From contig NC_133156.1 in assembly GCF_040802235.1 (NCBI RefSeq), positions 27,981,343 through 28,045,342 of the forward strand: DNA of 64,000 nucleotides, read 5' to 3'. Below are positions 1 to 12,799 of the stretch, piece after piece; the first letter of the stretch is position 1, and each line of letters begins with the position of its first letter. Made by a program: the position numbers and the translations under genes. The stretch comes from Manis javanica. Its lineage: Eukaryota; Chordata; Mammalia; Pholidota; Manidae. Under the pieces are notes generated by a model. The model made no database searches. It saw nothing but the letters and a program-made list of their open reading frames with translations, and was not told where the DNA came from.

Positions 1-184
1 GTAGGCGGGCAGGAGGAGGGAGCTGGGACCTCACGGGCACATGAGGATATCTGCGGGGTGACTGGCGAGACAGGGAGAGGGCTGACCTAAGGGGAAGGCA
101 GGCTACAGGCCCACAGCCACGGGCCTCTTCTGTCGGGCCCAGGGGCCTGTGTCTGTGCCGCTGCCCAGACCACGAGATCCGGCT

Positions 185-345
185 CCCCTCTAGCTCCACT
201 GCTGCTGTGTGGGCTGAGGAGCTTGTTTCACTCCTCTGGGCTTGAGTTTCCTCGTCTATAAAATGGTAAAATAATCCTTTCCTGTTGCTCCAGGGGCTTT
301 GAGATGATAGAAAGGAATATGTCTGGAAATCTGAAGTGTGCTGGG
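185..345 (+). repeat. MIR SINE remnant
   Basis: It carries the MIR core order: a CTGGGCTTGAGTTTCCTC-type segment, TATAAAATGGTAAAATAAT, then a GAGATGATAG tail. Confidence 0.6.
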
Positions 346-524
346 TGGTCTTGGGCATGTCCTTCCCTCTTTGTGCCAATTTAACCCTGGGCCTTGGTTT
401 CTTCTGATAAGTGACCGCTAATCTTGGAAGGTCTTTCTGTCTCTTCCAGGTCACTTCTTCCCAGAAGCCCTTTTGGAGTCATCCCCTCACCCCCGTGCGC
501 TCTCAGGCCTGCCCTCCCTTGGAG

Positions 525-690
525 TGCCGCCTGGGCATTGTCTGTCTCTCCCACTAGCCTGGGCACCCCTGAGGTCAGGGATGGCGGCTTCCTCACTACT
601 GCATCCCCAACACCCAGCACACTGGCTGGCACACAGTAGGTGTTCAACACGCTTGTTCAAGGAACGAATGTTGAATGAATCAGCTGTATA
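525..690 (+). repeat. L2 3' end
   Basis: It matches the L2 tail: ACACCCAGCACACTGGCTGG, CACAGTAGGTGTTCAA and a TTGAATGAAT end. A short antisense MIR piece (GGGGGAAACTGAGGCACAGAG) follows to about 760. Confidence 0.7.
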
Positions 691-1039
691 GGTTACTATA
701 TCTCCCTTTACAGAGGGGGAAACTGAGGCACAGAGCAGGGAACTCCCCACCCAGGTGCCATGGCAAGGGGAGGCACCACCCAAGACAGGCATCAGGCGAA
801 TAGGGCCAGGTCACATTTTAATAAAAGTGACTCAGAGGCTGGCTGGCGTGGGCTGTGGCATTTCCAAACATCCCCTCTTATCCTGAGAGAGCAAGCAGCG
901 GGAGGCAGCAGGCAGAGGGAAAAGAGGAAGCAAAACAAGAAACTTGGGGGAAAAGAAAGAGAAGGGAAAAATCTGAAATTGAAAACAGACACAGAAGTCC
1001 ACCCTCCCACCCCGCGCTGCCCCCCTTCTCCCAGCAGAG

Positions 1040-1044
1040 CCAAT
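1040..1044 (+). promoter_or_regulatory. PDGFRB: CCAAT box of the PDGFRB promoter
   Basis: A CCAAT pentamer lies about 65 bases upstream of the inferred exon 1 start. The human PDGFRB promoter is known to depend on an NF-Y CCAAT box at a similar distance and to lack a TATA box. No TATA box is visible here either. The assignment rests on position and motif. Confidence 0.6.
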
Positions 1045-1107
1045 CACAGGCTACCCTGCAGCCTTTCCCCCCAAGTGGGGGGGCAGGCAGGCCCGCGGTG
1101 GTGTGAG

Positions 1108-1540
1108 CTCCTGGAGCTGCCAAAGGCTGGCCACAGTCCCTGCCCGTCCTGTCTGGGGCCCAGGATCACTCTGTGAGCGACTTGGAGCCAGAGAGGAAGA
1201 CAAGACCGAGAGAGCCAGGCCCCTCTGCCCAACGCTGCCCACAGTGCTCAGTAACACAGCCAGCCAGACCAGGGTGGCCCCTCCCAGCAGTCCTGCTCCT
1301 CCCAAAGGATGCTTTGGGAGTGAGGCCACTCCTCGTCCCAGCAACCCCTGACTCCCTCCATTCTCTTAAGTCTCCAGGAGCCTGTGAAGGTCCTCCTTGC
1401 CCTCTCACCCAGCTGCTGCCCCATTTTGGATCCAGCAAAGTCTTTCTGATAACAGGAGAGATCCGTGAGGAGGACTTCCTGGAGGGGGTGGCAGCCCAGA
1501 GCCCGGGACCATGCCCACACCAACAGGCATCTGCAGCAAG
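1108..1540 (+). other. PDGFRB: PDGFRB exon 1 (5' UTR, possibly with the start codon)
   Basis: The text matches the human PDGFRB leader as I remember it. Shared stretches include the gene-start segment beginning CTCCTG, the CTCTGTGAGCGACTTGGAG stretch and the segment ending in GCAGCAAG before a consensus GTAAGT donor at 1541. The start at 1108 is set by that similarity and is approximate. The exon contains only two ATGs: a minimal upstream ORF at 1309, and an ATG at 1511 in frame with the receptor. In human the exon is wholly noncoding, and the position of the 1511 ATG reads GTG. Confidence 0.75.
1309..1323 (+). CDS. minimal uORF in the PDGFRB leader
   Basis: An ATG followed by three sense codons and TGA (five codons with the stop). 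The human leader as I remember it has an ATG-CTT-GGG-GAG-TGA at the same place, so the minimal uORF looks conserved. Such uORFs can lower initiation downstream. No effect is shown here. Confidence 0.4.
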   Translation: MLWE

Positions 1541-2344
1541 GTAAGTGCTGGGAAAGGGGGAACCCTAGCCCTTTGTCCTGTCCCCAACCCGTGCCTTCTC
1601 GGGCAGGTCATAAATGGAAAATATTTTTAACAAAACCAGATGGGAGGAGGCCAGGAGTCTGTGGGCTACGTCAAAGCTGGAGGAACCAGTCTATTCCCCA
1701 GCTCAGGCTGCTTCTGGGGTAGGTGGCCCCAGCCTCCTCAACTCTACTGCCGCCTGCCTTCATCAAACAATTCCAGAGGTTTCTGGGTGTTGAGTGGGGG
1801 CCTCCAAAACATAGCACCACTGTAGGGGAGGGCGGGGAGGGGCTTGAGAGGGTAATCAAGAGATGGCAAGCAGGGTACATGGAAAGGGGACCTAGCAAGA
1901 GACAGGGAAACTTAGAGCCATGGACTCTGTCCCTGGGCCCAAGCCTTGTCCCTAAGAATCTGTCTGGCTCTAGGCCAGCCGGCAGCCAAGCAACCTCTGG
2001 GGATTTAAATGGATTTGCAAATTTTCCAGATTCCTAAGATGTCCTTCCAAACCCCCAGTGGCTGGGAAAGTGCAAAGGCGAGGGGGCCAGGGCCATGGAA
2101 GACGCAGTCTAGTGGTCATGGTCATGTAGCTGGGGTTGGAGGTCTGGGACAAGGCCATCAGGTCTGGGGGCTCCCTCTATGAAGAAGGGGGGTCAGTTGC
2201 TGGGCCCTTCTCTCGGGTCCCAGGCAGCTGCTCTGGCCCCCTTGCTCTCCCCCTCCTTTCAGGCACTGCTCCTTCTCTACTCTGTCCTAAACCATGAATC
2301 TGACCATGATTCCTTCTGTGATTCTCCCCTGTAGAAAACCCCGA

Positions 2345-2545
2345 TTTCACTGCCACTGGGCACCTACTGCATGCCAGGACTGTGCGGAGCACTTTAGGAG
2401 CATGATCTCCTGTAACTTAGCAGCAACTCCAGAGACAGGGACTGATTTTTACACCTGCTGTACATGGGAGGAAACTGAGGCTCAGAGCAGCCACAAAACT
2501 ATACCACACAGCTAGTAAGTGGCAGGGCTCTGGGAGGTAGTGCAC
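2345..2545 (-). repeat. MIR SINE, antisense
   Basis: Antisense MIR order: GGGCACCTACTGCATGCCAG, GGAGGAAACTGAGGCTCAG, then CACACAGCTAGTAAGTGGCA. Confidence 0.75.
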
Positions 2546-3099
2546 TCCCTGACCTATCACTCCAAATGTGGGCCTTATGTTCCCGCCAGTCAGATCTCAG
2601 GATTCCCAGAAGGAATTTGCACGATTCTGCTTGTGGGCATGCCCTTCCTCATCACCCCCATTGTCCTTACAGGGCCCTTCCAGTTCTTACAGTCCTCCCA
2701 GTGCCTGCCATGCCCTTTGCACCATAGCCCTTTGCTTGGCCCTCTCTTCCTGTTTGCACATCAGAGATCATTCCAGCCCCATCTTGTGTTCTGTCCCCAG
2801 TGTCCCAGTGGACAGTGGGGTTAAGAAAACATCCTGGTGAGAGGCAGGAGGGACTTGCTGAAGGCTTTCTGTTGCCAAGTGTGAGACCAGAACCCAGGCC
2901 CTCTGCGTTCTCTCAGGTTCTCCTCCAGAACATCATGTGGTTCCTTCAGCTGCACATAGTCAAACAGGGTGGAGTGGCCCTGCCTGCCTCTGTGATTCTA
3001 GGGCGCACAGCCAGATCATCTGAAGTCGTGCAGTCCTCCCCTGCCTCCAAGCAGGAGGGCCCCAAATCCACAGTCTAGGGGGCATGGGGACCATGTTGG

Positions 3100-3275
3100 T
3101 CATTGTCACTGAGTGCTTACCCAGTGCCAGGAACAGAGCCTGGGACCCCACATGCCTTGTAATCTCCACAGCAGGTCTTTGGAATCAGTAGTGTTGTGTT
3201 TTCTGTTTTGCGGACAAGGAAACCTAAGCTAGTTATTCTCCCAGAGTCACACAGTGAGTAGAGGTGCTGTTAGGC
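3100..3275 (-). repeat. MIR SINE, antisense
   Basis: GAGTGCTTACCCAGTGCCAG, GACAAGGAAACCTAAGCTA and GTCACACAGTGAGTAG in antisense MIR order. Confidence 0.65.
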
Positions 3276-4409
3276 CAAGGTCTTCTTTGCTACCCAGGGA
3301 GCCTCTGGTCAGAGGAGAGAGAGTCCCCATCCTCCCCCAGAGCCTGCTCCTAGTTCTAGCACCTTCTGCAGCAGAAAGTTCAGCTTCAGGCCTGACCTAC
3401 TCCTGGGTCCACTTAGACCCTGGCTTGGTCCTAAGTGAGAAAAAAGACTACCTGGTCAGCACCCCCTTCAGTGATGACCAGGCAGCCCTCTCTCTTCTTT
3501 GGAAGAAGAACTGAGACTTGTAATTGCCCACAGATGTGGGGCAGGGAAAGCACCATGGGGTCTGAGTCAGAAGACCCAGGCTTTGCTCTGGCTTTACTCA
3601 AATCTGTTGTGTGGCCAACTTCAGGCCCCCACGTCCTCTTTCTGGGCTGTGTCTACATCAGGAAGGCATTGGGCACCATAGGTAGATAACATCAGGTGCG
3701 GGCATTATGTGACCAATGGGCCAGTAACACCCATTTGGCTTCTGGCTGGCTGTGGGGCCCTGAGCCGGTGCTCTGCTTCTCTGGGCATCAGTGCCCACTC
3801 TGTGAGCGGCAGGGCGGTGTGTAGTCCCCATGAGGAAACAGGGCGGGCAAGGCCCTTACCGTGGTCCCTGTGCCTCACAGGGCTGAACCTGATGCCCTTG
3901 GCTAAGACAGGGCACTGCCTACTTGCCTCCTGCCCAGGAAGACGTGGCTGTGGAAGTGGGGGCAACCCCCAAAGGGCTATGCCCACGGAGGGCATCTGGA
4001 CATCGTGGGTGTTACAAAGGCCCACTTCCGTCCCCCAGGCACAGTCTGGCTCTGAAATCATCTGCCTTCCCGGCTGCAGGAGGGCACCCAGGCATTTTGC
4101 TCAGGACAGATTGCTGAGTGTGATGGAGAGGGAGGAAGCCGTAAGCATGTCCGTAGACACCCCTGAAATGCCCCTCCTGCCCACCCTGTCTCTTGCACAT
4201 GGTTCCGAACCTTGTAGGCAGTGAAGCCTGGGAACCGGGGGAGGCCTTCCCCACTGTTTTCCACAGTACCGGCGGGGCACCTCCCCAGGGTCAGAGCCTG
4301 TAGCACCTCAGTTGGGAAGCTGTGTATGCAGGATGGTATAACAGGGACCAGCCCCTTCCAGATGCTTCCACTGCATTTCCCATCCATTACGTGAAGTTCC
4401 CTGCTAAAT

Positions 4410-4630
4410 CCCTCAGCCCTCAGAACAGGCCTGGCATTCAGAAAGTGTTTAATAAATATTTGCTAAACTAATTTAATTGTCACAGCAGCCTCAAGTAGAT
4501 ATAAACTCTCTCTGTGTTACAGATGAGGAAATGCCCAGAGAGGTTAAACCAGTTGCCCAAAGCCCCACAGACAGGAAGTGGTGGAGTTGGGATTTGTACC
4601 CGGGTGTTCCTGACTCCAGAGCCCACTATA
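4410..4630. repeat. L2 tail followed by antisense MIR
   Basis: An L2-type end (GTGTTTAATAAATATTTGCT) to about 4470, then an antisense MIR with TTACAGATGAGGAAATGCCC and a GAAGTGGTGGAGTTGGGATT segment to about 4630. Confidence 0.65.
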
Positions 4631-4734
4631 GGAAGCTGGGTGGGGCCTGGCCCACCCCGGGGGACCCATCATGAACTCTGAGAATGTGCCTCAGCTGTGG
4701 GGCTCCTCTGTTCCTGAAGTGGTCATCAGACCCT

Positions 4735-4870
4735 GGGACCCATCCTGTGGGACTGTGAGTGAGTCAGTCCCTCACTGGGCCTCAGTTTTCCCATCAGTAA
4801 AATCAGGAGGTAGAACAAGATGATCTCTGAGCTCCTTCCAGTCCCAAAACAGTTCTAGGATTCCAAGCCA
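4735..4870 (+). repeat. MIR-related SINE
   Basis: TCACTGGGCCTCAGTTTTCC, CATCAGTAAAATCAGGAGG and GATGATCTCTGAGCTCCTTC, the MIR3-type order. A similar antisense copy lies at about 5690-5850. Confidence 0.55.
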
Positions 4871-7214
4871 CGCCAGCCCAGATTGGCAGCTGCATAAGCC
4901 CCATCGTGTACCCTGGATCATGCATATTGCACTTCCCCACGAAAGGGTTTTTTCTTACCCTTTCCTGCACATTACAGAAAGAGGTCAGGATTGATGACCA
5001 CTAATGGAAAACTATAACCTGCAATAACGAGGAGGAACCTTCTAAGAATTAGAGCAGCCTATTAATGCACTCAGTTTCTCAGGGGGCTCCAAGGACTTGT
5101 TCCGCAGAGCTCATGTGCCCATTTTCCTGGGATACCGAGGATGCAGTGTTGGGAGGTATACCAGTTAGGATGTGTGTGGACGCTGTGACCCTTTAGGTCC
5201 ATTCCAATGGTGAATTTTCAAACATTACATGATCTGATTTCAAGAGAAAGAAAGGCTTTGGCCCAATGGTAGGTGGACAATGATGGGGTCCAGAGGCAGG
5301 AAATGGATGCAGAGACCCACCTCTGGTGGGAGGGAGTGTGGAATTCACACAGCTGCTGCTCCAGTGTAGCAGCCTACTTTAGGATTCCCAAGCCTTTAGG
5401 CCTGCAGCCCTCAGGCACAAGCACTTGCCAAAGTCCTGGCCCCAGGATGCCCTCTTCACTGATGCTTTCTGGGGCACCCCACCCCCAGCCTAGCACATGA
5501 GGTTGAAAATCAAAGTGTATTGTCTAAGCTGCTTTAATACCCCCTCTTCTTGCTCCAGATCAGGGCTGTTTGATGCCCCAGGCACCTGAAACCTTTCATT
5601 TGCCAGAGGTACCAGCTCCCCCGCCCTGTGATAGGAAGTGCTGTCTTCCTTGGTAGGTGGGGGCAGCAGAGCCAAGGAGTCAGACAGTTCCTGGTCAGAG
5701 ATGAAAAGGACTTGGGGGTCACCTGGTTCAACTTCCTTATTGTCTGGGTGGGACACTGAGGTCCAGAGAAGGGGAGGAATGTATCTCAGGTCGTACAGAC
5801 CATCAGCCACAGCCCTGAACCCAAGGCCCAGCCTGCAGGCCTGGGCTTTCCTCTGTTCCACTGCACACGCTCTATCTTCATCTCTACCTCTGTCACCCAG
5901 GGCTCAGCCCCCAGCTCTCTTTGGGGTGAGGCCACAGGTCAGGGTTTGGGCTGAAGAGGAGTGATGCCATCCCAACATGGGGCAGGAACACCCCTGGGGG
6001 GGCCTGTGGACCATGGAGCCTTATCACATCACTTTTCCATTCTGGCCATAATCTCCTCTTAAGTGCGTATGGCAGGAGGCTGAAGGGGCAGCTCAGTGAT
6101 CCCAGAGTGAACATCCAGCTCTCCCTTGGGCCCTGAGAGCCCTCACCAGGCTTCTTATGGCTAATTCACATCCTTGTTGCTCCCTGGTCACCTTCTCCCT
6201 GGGAAGTAGAACTGTAAAGGCTGTGACCCCCCCACCCCAGCTTCTCTGCTCCTGATGCTGAGCCTAAGGGTGTGGGGGTGATTCCAGGATGAGCTCCAGA
6301 GGGCAGGGCTCAGTTTCACAAGCCTGTCACAGAAGCCCTGGCCCGTCCTAGCCCAGGTAGAGGCTCATGTTCGCCCCAGCAGACTGCGGGTCACTCCCAT
6401 CTTACCTGTATTTGTGACCTTATCAGTTCCTAGGCTGGGGCCTGTCTGCTGAACAGATAGTGAAATCATGATAAATACACGCATGGAGAGATGGACAAAG
6501 ACTGGTGGATGGATGGCCTCTCCTTTCGTCCATGGAGCGGGGATGACGATGACTTCATGGACATCCAACCTGTGCCGTCACAGAGACCTCCATGCTTATT
6601 AGGGCCCTACACTCAAAATTCTTAATAATATTTTAACAAGGGGCCCCACATTTTCATTTTGCACTCAGCCCCACAAATTACATAGCTTGGTCTGTCAGGA
6701 GTTTAGGCAGGATTTGAGATGGCTTCATCCCCCACACTGGTCTCACTGCCTCCTCTGTCCCCATTCTCATCCACACCTTCCCACCAGGCACCAAACTGCT
6801 CCTGTCACTTTTGCTTGTGGAGCCCCCCCCCCACCCCCCCAGTGCTCGGAGTTCATCACTATGGCTGCAGCACTATGGCTGTAGGGACAGCAGCTGGCCC
6901 ACACCATCCCCATCAAAGCCCTGAAAACTTGGCTTCCTGGTGCCTCCAGGGCAAGACCCGAATCCTTACCTGGTACCCCAAACCTTTCCCAAAGTTACCT
7001 CTGCCCTCTTTCCCTGCCCATCACCTATCTTTTTGCTGACGAGCTCCAACTTCTGACCTAGCAGTTCTCTTCCTGCATTTTTCCCAGATGCCTTGAGCTT
7101 CCCACTTCCTGACTACTCAGATGGAGCTCCTGTGGAGTCCCCTTCCCTGGCATCTTCCACCAAAGAAGTGAATAAACCGTTGGGGCTAGCACACCCCGCC
7201 CCACTGGAACAATC

Positions 7215-7395
7215 ACATAGTCAGAATAGTTGTCATTTACTGAGCACCTATTGTGTGTCAGGTGGTCTTCATCATCCTCTCTGACCCTCACCGCAGTGGC
7301 AAGGAGGTCTTGTCATTTTCCAGGAAATGGGGACTCAGGGAAGTTAAACTCAGAGAAGTCACAGGTACGAGGGACTAGAACTGGCAGGTGGGCCC
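7215..7395 (-). repeat. MIR SINE, antisense
   Basis: ATTTACTGAGCACCTATTGT, then a GGGGACTCAGGGAAGTTAA segment. Confidence 0.65.
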
Positions 7396-8089
7396 AGATT
7401 AGGTGGCTGCAAGCTGGGGTTGGGCTCCCATGCGCTTTCGGTGCCCCAGGTGGCCTCAGGTGTAGCCTGCTGGCATCAGGGTCCATATGTCTGTATTGCC
7501 CTCTCACCAGCCTGTCCCATTACCTCCCTGGAGGGAGAGTCACTACCGCCTGCCTGTGCCGGTTCTCCAGCCTTAGTGCAGCCTGTTATTAGGGGACAGC
7601 TTGAGGCCCCAGGCCTGAAGACCAGAAAAACTGACTCTACCCAGCCTTTGAGCTCTTATGTTGTGTAAGCATCTACTATAGTTCTAATCCTGTATTAGGA
7701 ATTTGGAGACATATCCCCAACAGTTGTTACGTGGGTGCCTCATTTGTGGGGGATCAAAGGAACAGACTAAGACAAAGGTATAGGAAAGAAGTGGGTCACA
7801 GACAGTGGACTGGGAGTCACTAGACTTGGGTTTTCGACCTGGGTTGGCCTCTGAATTCCCTGAGTAGCCAGGACAGGACACCCTCCCCATCTTCCCCCAC
7901 AATCCGCCTCCTGTGCCTCTGACAGCACCATACCATCAGCAGCCACCCCACCCCAAGGAGTCCTCTGGAGGGGCTTTCCCACCATCTCGCCTGTCCCTTT
8001 GTGGACCAGCCTAGCCCAGGGTGACACGGCTGTGCACTCAAGGCCAAGCGCGTGAGTGAGTGACTTACTCTCTGTGAATGAAGAAGAAT

Positions 8090-8225
8090 GAGGCTGTGTG
8101 CCAGGCCCCGTTCTAAGCATTTTCCTTATATTAACTCATTTAATTGCCTTAACCACTCATTGATGAGCCCCACTGACACATGGGAAACTGAGGCCAGAGA
8201 GGCTGAGTAATAGTAAATGGGAGAG
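8090..8225 (-). repeat. MIR SINE, antisense
   Basis: GTGCCAGGCCCCGTTCTAAG, ATTAACTCATTTAATTGCC, then GGGAAACTGAGGCCAGAGAG. Confidence 0.7.
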
Positions 8226-9204
8226 TTCAGGTGAGTGACAGGGGAAGGGGGGGAGAACAGAGGGGAGGGTGCTTGCTTGCTCGTGAGGGGGATGAAATGG
8301 GGGGGTTTTCTCCCCTCTGGCTCTGCTGCCCGCTGGCTCTGAGGGGAATCTCAATGCTCTGTAATTGGCACCAGTTAAAGGCAGGTTTTCTCCTTAGCTA
8401 GCTACCCCTACCAGATTTGCAGGCTGTGGGCTGCTGGGGAAAGGCCATGTGCTGGTGGGTCAGTGTGAAGGGCTGGGGCCTGCCTGTCCCCTGCCCACTT
8501 GGCTCTGAGAATCCATTCTGTTTGCAGCCCCCACCCCAGCCCGTGGCTGATCCTGGGCTGGCAGCAGCCTGGGGAACAGAAGGTTTGCTTGTCTGCGCCT
8601 GCCGCACCCCCACTCCACAGCCGCAGCCGGAACCCCTCTCAGGGGCTCCTTTGGCTGCCAGGGCCTGGCGCTCTCTGTTACCATGGCATCGGCGGGAGAT
8701 GAGGCTCTGGGGGCAGGGTGGGAGGGTGCAGGGAGGGCAGCTGAGGGATGGTGGGGGACTGGAACACTACAGCTGCAGAGGCCCTGGCCCTCTGTGGACA
8801 GCGGAAGGGCTGCTGGGGCCCTCGCAGGGGCAGGCCTGCGGCAGAGCTGGCCACACACCTAGCCTGACTGCCTGGCTCCCCATCTCAGAGGCCCTTGGGA
8901 CAGGCCTCAAGGCAGGCAAGAGCCCCTGCCAGACCCAGGCTGTTCTCAGCAAGTGTGTGCTAACCCTCAGACCCTGCAATTGCAGAAAGGTTCTGAGCCC
9001 TACCCCTTGCTTAACTTTCAAATTACTGGCTGGACTGGACAGGCAGCTCACACACTCTGACCCCAATGAGGGGTGGGATGGGACTCTGACCTCTGAGGAT
9101 CCTTCCATCCCTGAGAGCCCTAATTTTGTACAAATCCATTAGGGTGAAGCCGTGTGGGAGTTTCTCTGTGGACACACCTGTTTCTGGGCAGGAGACAGGC
9201 AGCC

Positions 9205-9450
9205 CAGCATGGCAGTAAGAACATAGCATAGAGTCAGATGGGCCTGAGTTTCCAACCAACCTCCATTGCTTATTGGCTGTGTGACCTTGGGCAAGTTACC
9301 AGACCTCTCTGGTCAAGTTACCAACCCTCTCTGAGATTCAATTTCTTCTCTGTGAAATGGGAATAACCATTGTAACCCCCTCGCAGGACTGTTGTGAGGA
9401 TAAAATGAAACCCCCAGGTTATCTCACTTAGTAGAGTGGATCCAAATTAG
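9205..9450 (+). repeat. MIR SINE with a small internal duplication
   Basis: A full MIR order from GAGTCAGATGGGCCTGAG through TGTGTGACCTTGGGCAAG to GGACTGTTGTGAGGATAAAA. An AAGTTACC-ACCTCTCT block appears twice in a row near 9293-9335. Confidence 0.75.
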
Positions 9451-9934
9451 TAGGGACTTTTGCTTGTTTTCAGATTGGAGAGCATCAGAACAAAGAATGG
9501 GAAGAAAGAATGTCCTGGGTTAGTGGGGGCAGCCCTTGTAGAAAGAAACAGGACAAAAGCTTAGAGGATACAGTGAGACAAATTATGTTCAATGTAATAA
9601 AGATTGTCAAGTAGCATGACCTCTGAGGATATTGAGCTGTTCAGGAATGGAATGGGCAGAAGGGGAGGTGGTGAGATCCCTGTCATGGGAAGAGTGCAGT
9701 TATGGGCTGGATAACCCCTTCCTCCCAGCCCTGAGACTTTTGGCTCTATGAAAGATGGTGTGGTTGTCCTCCGCCTTGTTCTGCCAGGTTCAGGTTCACC
9801 CAGCTGCAAGGAGAGGATGGGCTGAAAGGAGAGGGCGAGAGATAGGCGGAAGGAACCAGGCTGGCAACTCATGTATGGAGCTGTACTGTGCCAGGCGTGG
9901 GCGTGTCCTCTTTGCCTCCTGCTGTACAGAGGCT

Positions 9935-10060
9935 GTCATGTGGTCAGTCCAACCAGGACTGGGCACTGGCTCCACCACTGGCAAGCTCTGTGACCTTAGG
10001 CAAATGATTTAACCTCTCTGTATCTTGCTTTCCTCATTTGTCAACCTGACATCATGGGTC
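9935..10060 (+). repeat. MIR SINE
   Basis: CTGTGACCTTAGGCAAATGA, then TTTAACCTCTCTGTATCTTG and TTCCTCATTTGTCAACC. Confidence 0.65.
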
Positions 10061-12799
10061 ATTCTAAGATCACCGACATAAAGGGCCTCGCCTGGGCAGT
10101 CTGTGATGTGAACTAAATTGGACGGTGTAGCTATTATTATGCTTGTTATTTTCAAGGCCTTTGGAGTCCTGCTCCATTTTGAAGGGGCTATTGGGGCCCA
10201 GATAGGATCCAGTGGACTCTGGTCCAGGTATCCACTGGGCCTGGACAAAGCCAGACCATATGGCTGGGAGGGTGGCCACGGGGATGGGCAGGGAGGCCAG
10301 TGAGGCGCTGGAGGAGGCAGGAAGTGTTTGCTCAGCAGGCGGGTGGACAGGGGCAGGCAGCAGGCCTCCCTCCCTCGCTGACCTCCTTCTCAGGCCGGTT
10401 CCCAGCCTGTGTGGGGACCCAGGCCTCCTCCCCTGGGCCCCCAGTGGCCGTGAGGCACACACTGAGTGCTTTCCCACGAACTGTTCCAAGTAGCTGGGAA
10501 GCTCCCCCTCCCCCTGCCACACACACACTGGTGGGTGAGGGGGTGTGTGGCGGGGTGGGGGGGGGCTCGGGCTGGGGGAATCAGTCTGTTCTTTATCACT
10601 CTGGCTCTGATCCAGACAGATGTTTCATTTTATTTTGAACTTCTAGTAAATAGGTCATTTCTTTCCATTATGTCCCTGGGGAGGCCTCCTGGGGAGAGGA
10701 GCACAGAATGAGTGGCAAATGTGGAGGCCTCATGAGGACCCTGGGGACCCAGGAGGGCAGCAACCTCTCGCCTCGGTCCCCAGGAGCCGCCTGCAGGACT
10801 AGGGCAGAAAGGCTTTTAAAGGCTGGGCCAAGAAGCTGGCGTTTACCTAAGTAAGGGGCGATGGGCAGCTGTGGGGATGCCGGGGAAGGACCCCGTCAGA
10901 TAGGTATTTTGGAAAGACTCCTCTAGTTGGGGTATGAGAAGCGATGGGAGCGGACAGACTGGAGGCAAGGAGATGGGAGAAGGGGGGTGCAATACGGCAC
11001 CCAGAGGTGACCAAGCAGCTTGTGCTGGAGGGGGCAGGGCAGGGGGATCAGAATGACAGTCCATGGAACTGGCACTGTTCTTCCGCCCACTTGGACTGAC
11101 CTCCAGACCAGAGCGAGAGTCCAAGCCAGGCCCCAGCTTAGCTGATTCCTGCTGCTTCGTCTGGGGGACCTCGTAAGTACCTGGAGAACATGAAGGTTCC
11201 TTGGGTCTAGAAGCAGCATGACCGAGCTGGGCCGGGATGATCAAGCCACATCACTGTGTGATGGGCCGGGCTGCTCGCCCTCTCTGGGCTCTGAGAGATC
11301 CTGAGGTTTGTGGGGAGACTCCCTGTGCAGAGGTTGAGTGCTGAGCCTTCGCCAACAGATACACTGGGACTATCTGTTGATTAAGAGGGCAGAACTTCAC
11401 CCCCTTCCCAGGCTTCGGCCCCCACCAGCCCCCACCTGTAACTCTCACCCCCCCAGGACAGGGTTCTCTCACCCGACTGCAAGATTGCACGCACATCCCA
11501 GCCCACTTGGGGTAAGGCCGCATCTCTGCCAGGTCCAGCCTGTGCTGTTGTCACTCTCATTCTCTCCCAGCTACTGGCAGAGGACTCAGGCCCTGGCTCC
11601 AGATACCTCTTGCCCCTCCGACACCCAGGCCTGGGGCTGGCTGCCTTCTCTGAACTGAGTCAGGACATCCAGGCTAGGGCCCCTCCCTGGTCCCTCACCC
11701 CTGACCCAAGCACTCCAGGCCAGCACAGCTGCTTCCCAGAGCACAGTCCTGAGGGCCATAGCATGCCAGCTCTGGGAGTGCACCCAGGACAGCCCTCCCC
11801 ACCCTGAGTACAGATGGGGAGACTGAAGCTCAAGGAGGGGAGAGACTGTACTAGAGCTGGGTGACAGAGCTGGGGCTAGGAACAACACCCCTTACTGCCA
11901 GCCAGGGATCTGCCCTTGAAGTTTGTCCCAGGGGCTATGAAGTGCCCTTGGTACAGAGGAAAGAGGACGAGACTGCCAGGCAGCAGACTGGGGTCTGTGT
12001 CCCACTTTTATAACAACTTAGCAAGTCATGTCCTCTGAGTCTCAGCCTCCAATCCCTGCCTGGCGTGCACCAGGGAAAGTGACTTTGACTGCAGGTCTGG
12101 TGTGCTTTGGGGATGGCCTGGGCAGCAATTGTGTTCTGAACTCTGGGGCTTGAGCCACCAGCCTCCTATCTGAGGTGAGCTTCAGGGCCCCATGGCCACC
12201 TGAGCACCCAGCTTGTAGGTCAGAACCCTGAGAGCTGTCCCTCTCCTTCTCTAAAACTTGGCTTCCTGCCTGTACAATGGCACACAGGAAGAGGGTTGGA
12301 TCAGACGGGTGACCACTGGGGACTGGAGCTCTGTCATTTCAGCTCTAACCCTGAGGCCCAGTGGCCAGGCCTACTCCTCTCTCTGGTGTCCTGGTTATTC
12401 AAAGCCTCCTAAGGGCTGAGACTGCCTGTCTCAAGGACACTCCCAAACTGTCCCACAACAGGGCTTCCTCCCATCCCCATCTTGCTGCTGTTTCTGCTCA
12501 GCCTGTTCCCTGCCTATGGGCTGAGGGTCTGTCTGTCCACTCAAATGCCCACAGTCCCCTCCAGATCCCAACCCAGCTCAGCTCAGGCAGGTCTCATCCT
12601 CATCTCAGCAAATGGCATTATGTCCCCAGCACACACACATACTCCTGCCCCCCTGGGGCTCCAGGCTAGAAATAGGGGTGCAGTCATTTATGATACATCT
12701 CACTCCAGCCCCCCAGCATGTAATCACCAAGTCCTGTCAGTTCTCAGTTAGATAAAGCTCGAACCCACTGCCCTCCCCCAACCCAAACCCAGTAAACAG

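Larger units (their letters stand above)
1..1107. other. PDGFRB upstream flank
   Basis: There is no gene here. The stretch holds a MIR-like SINE (about 185-345), the 3' end of an L2 element (about 525-690), a short MIR piece (690-760), a purine-rich tract (about 890-990) and then the proximal PDGFRB promoter. Short open frames on both strands show no recognisable protein or splice structure. Confidence 0.7.

Noticed and set aside
6824-6840. i-motif or G-quadruplex element in the C-run
   Set aside because: A simple C homopolymer in an intron, with no further supporting structure.
8417-9142. 241-codon open frame, + strand, PDGFRB intron 1
   Set aside because: GC-rich intron sequence with open frames on both strands. 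No recognisable domain, no conserved start, no flanking splice sites in phase.
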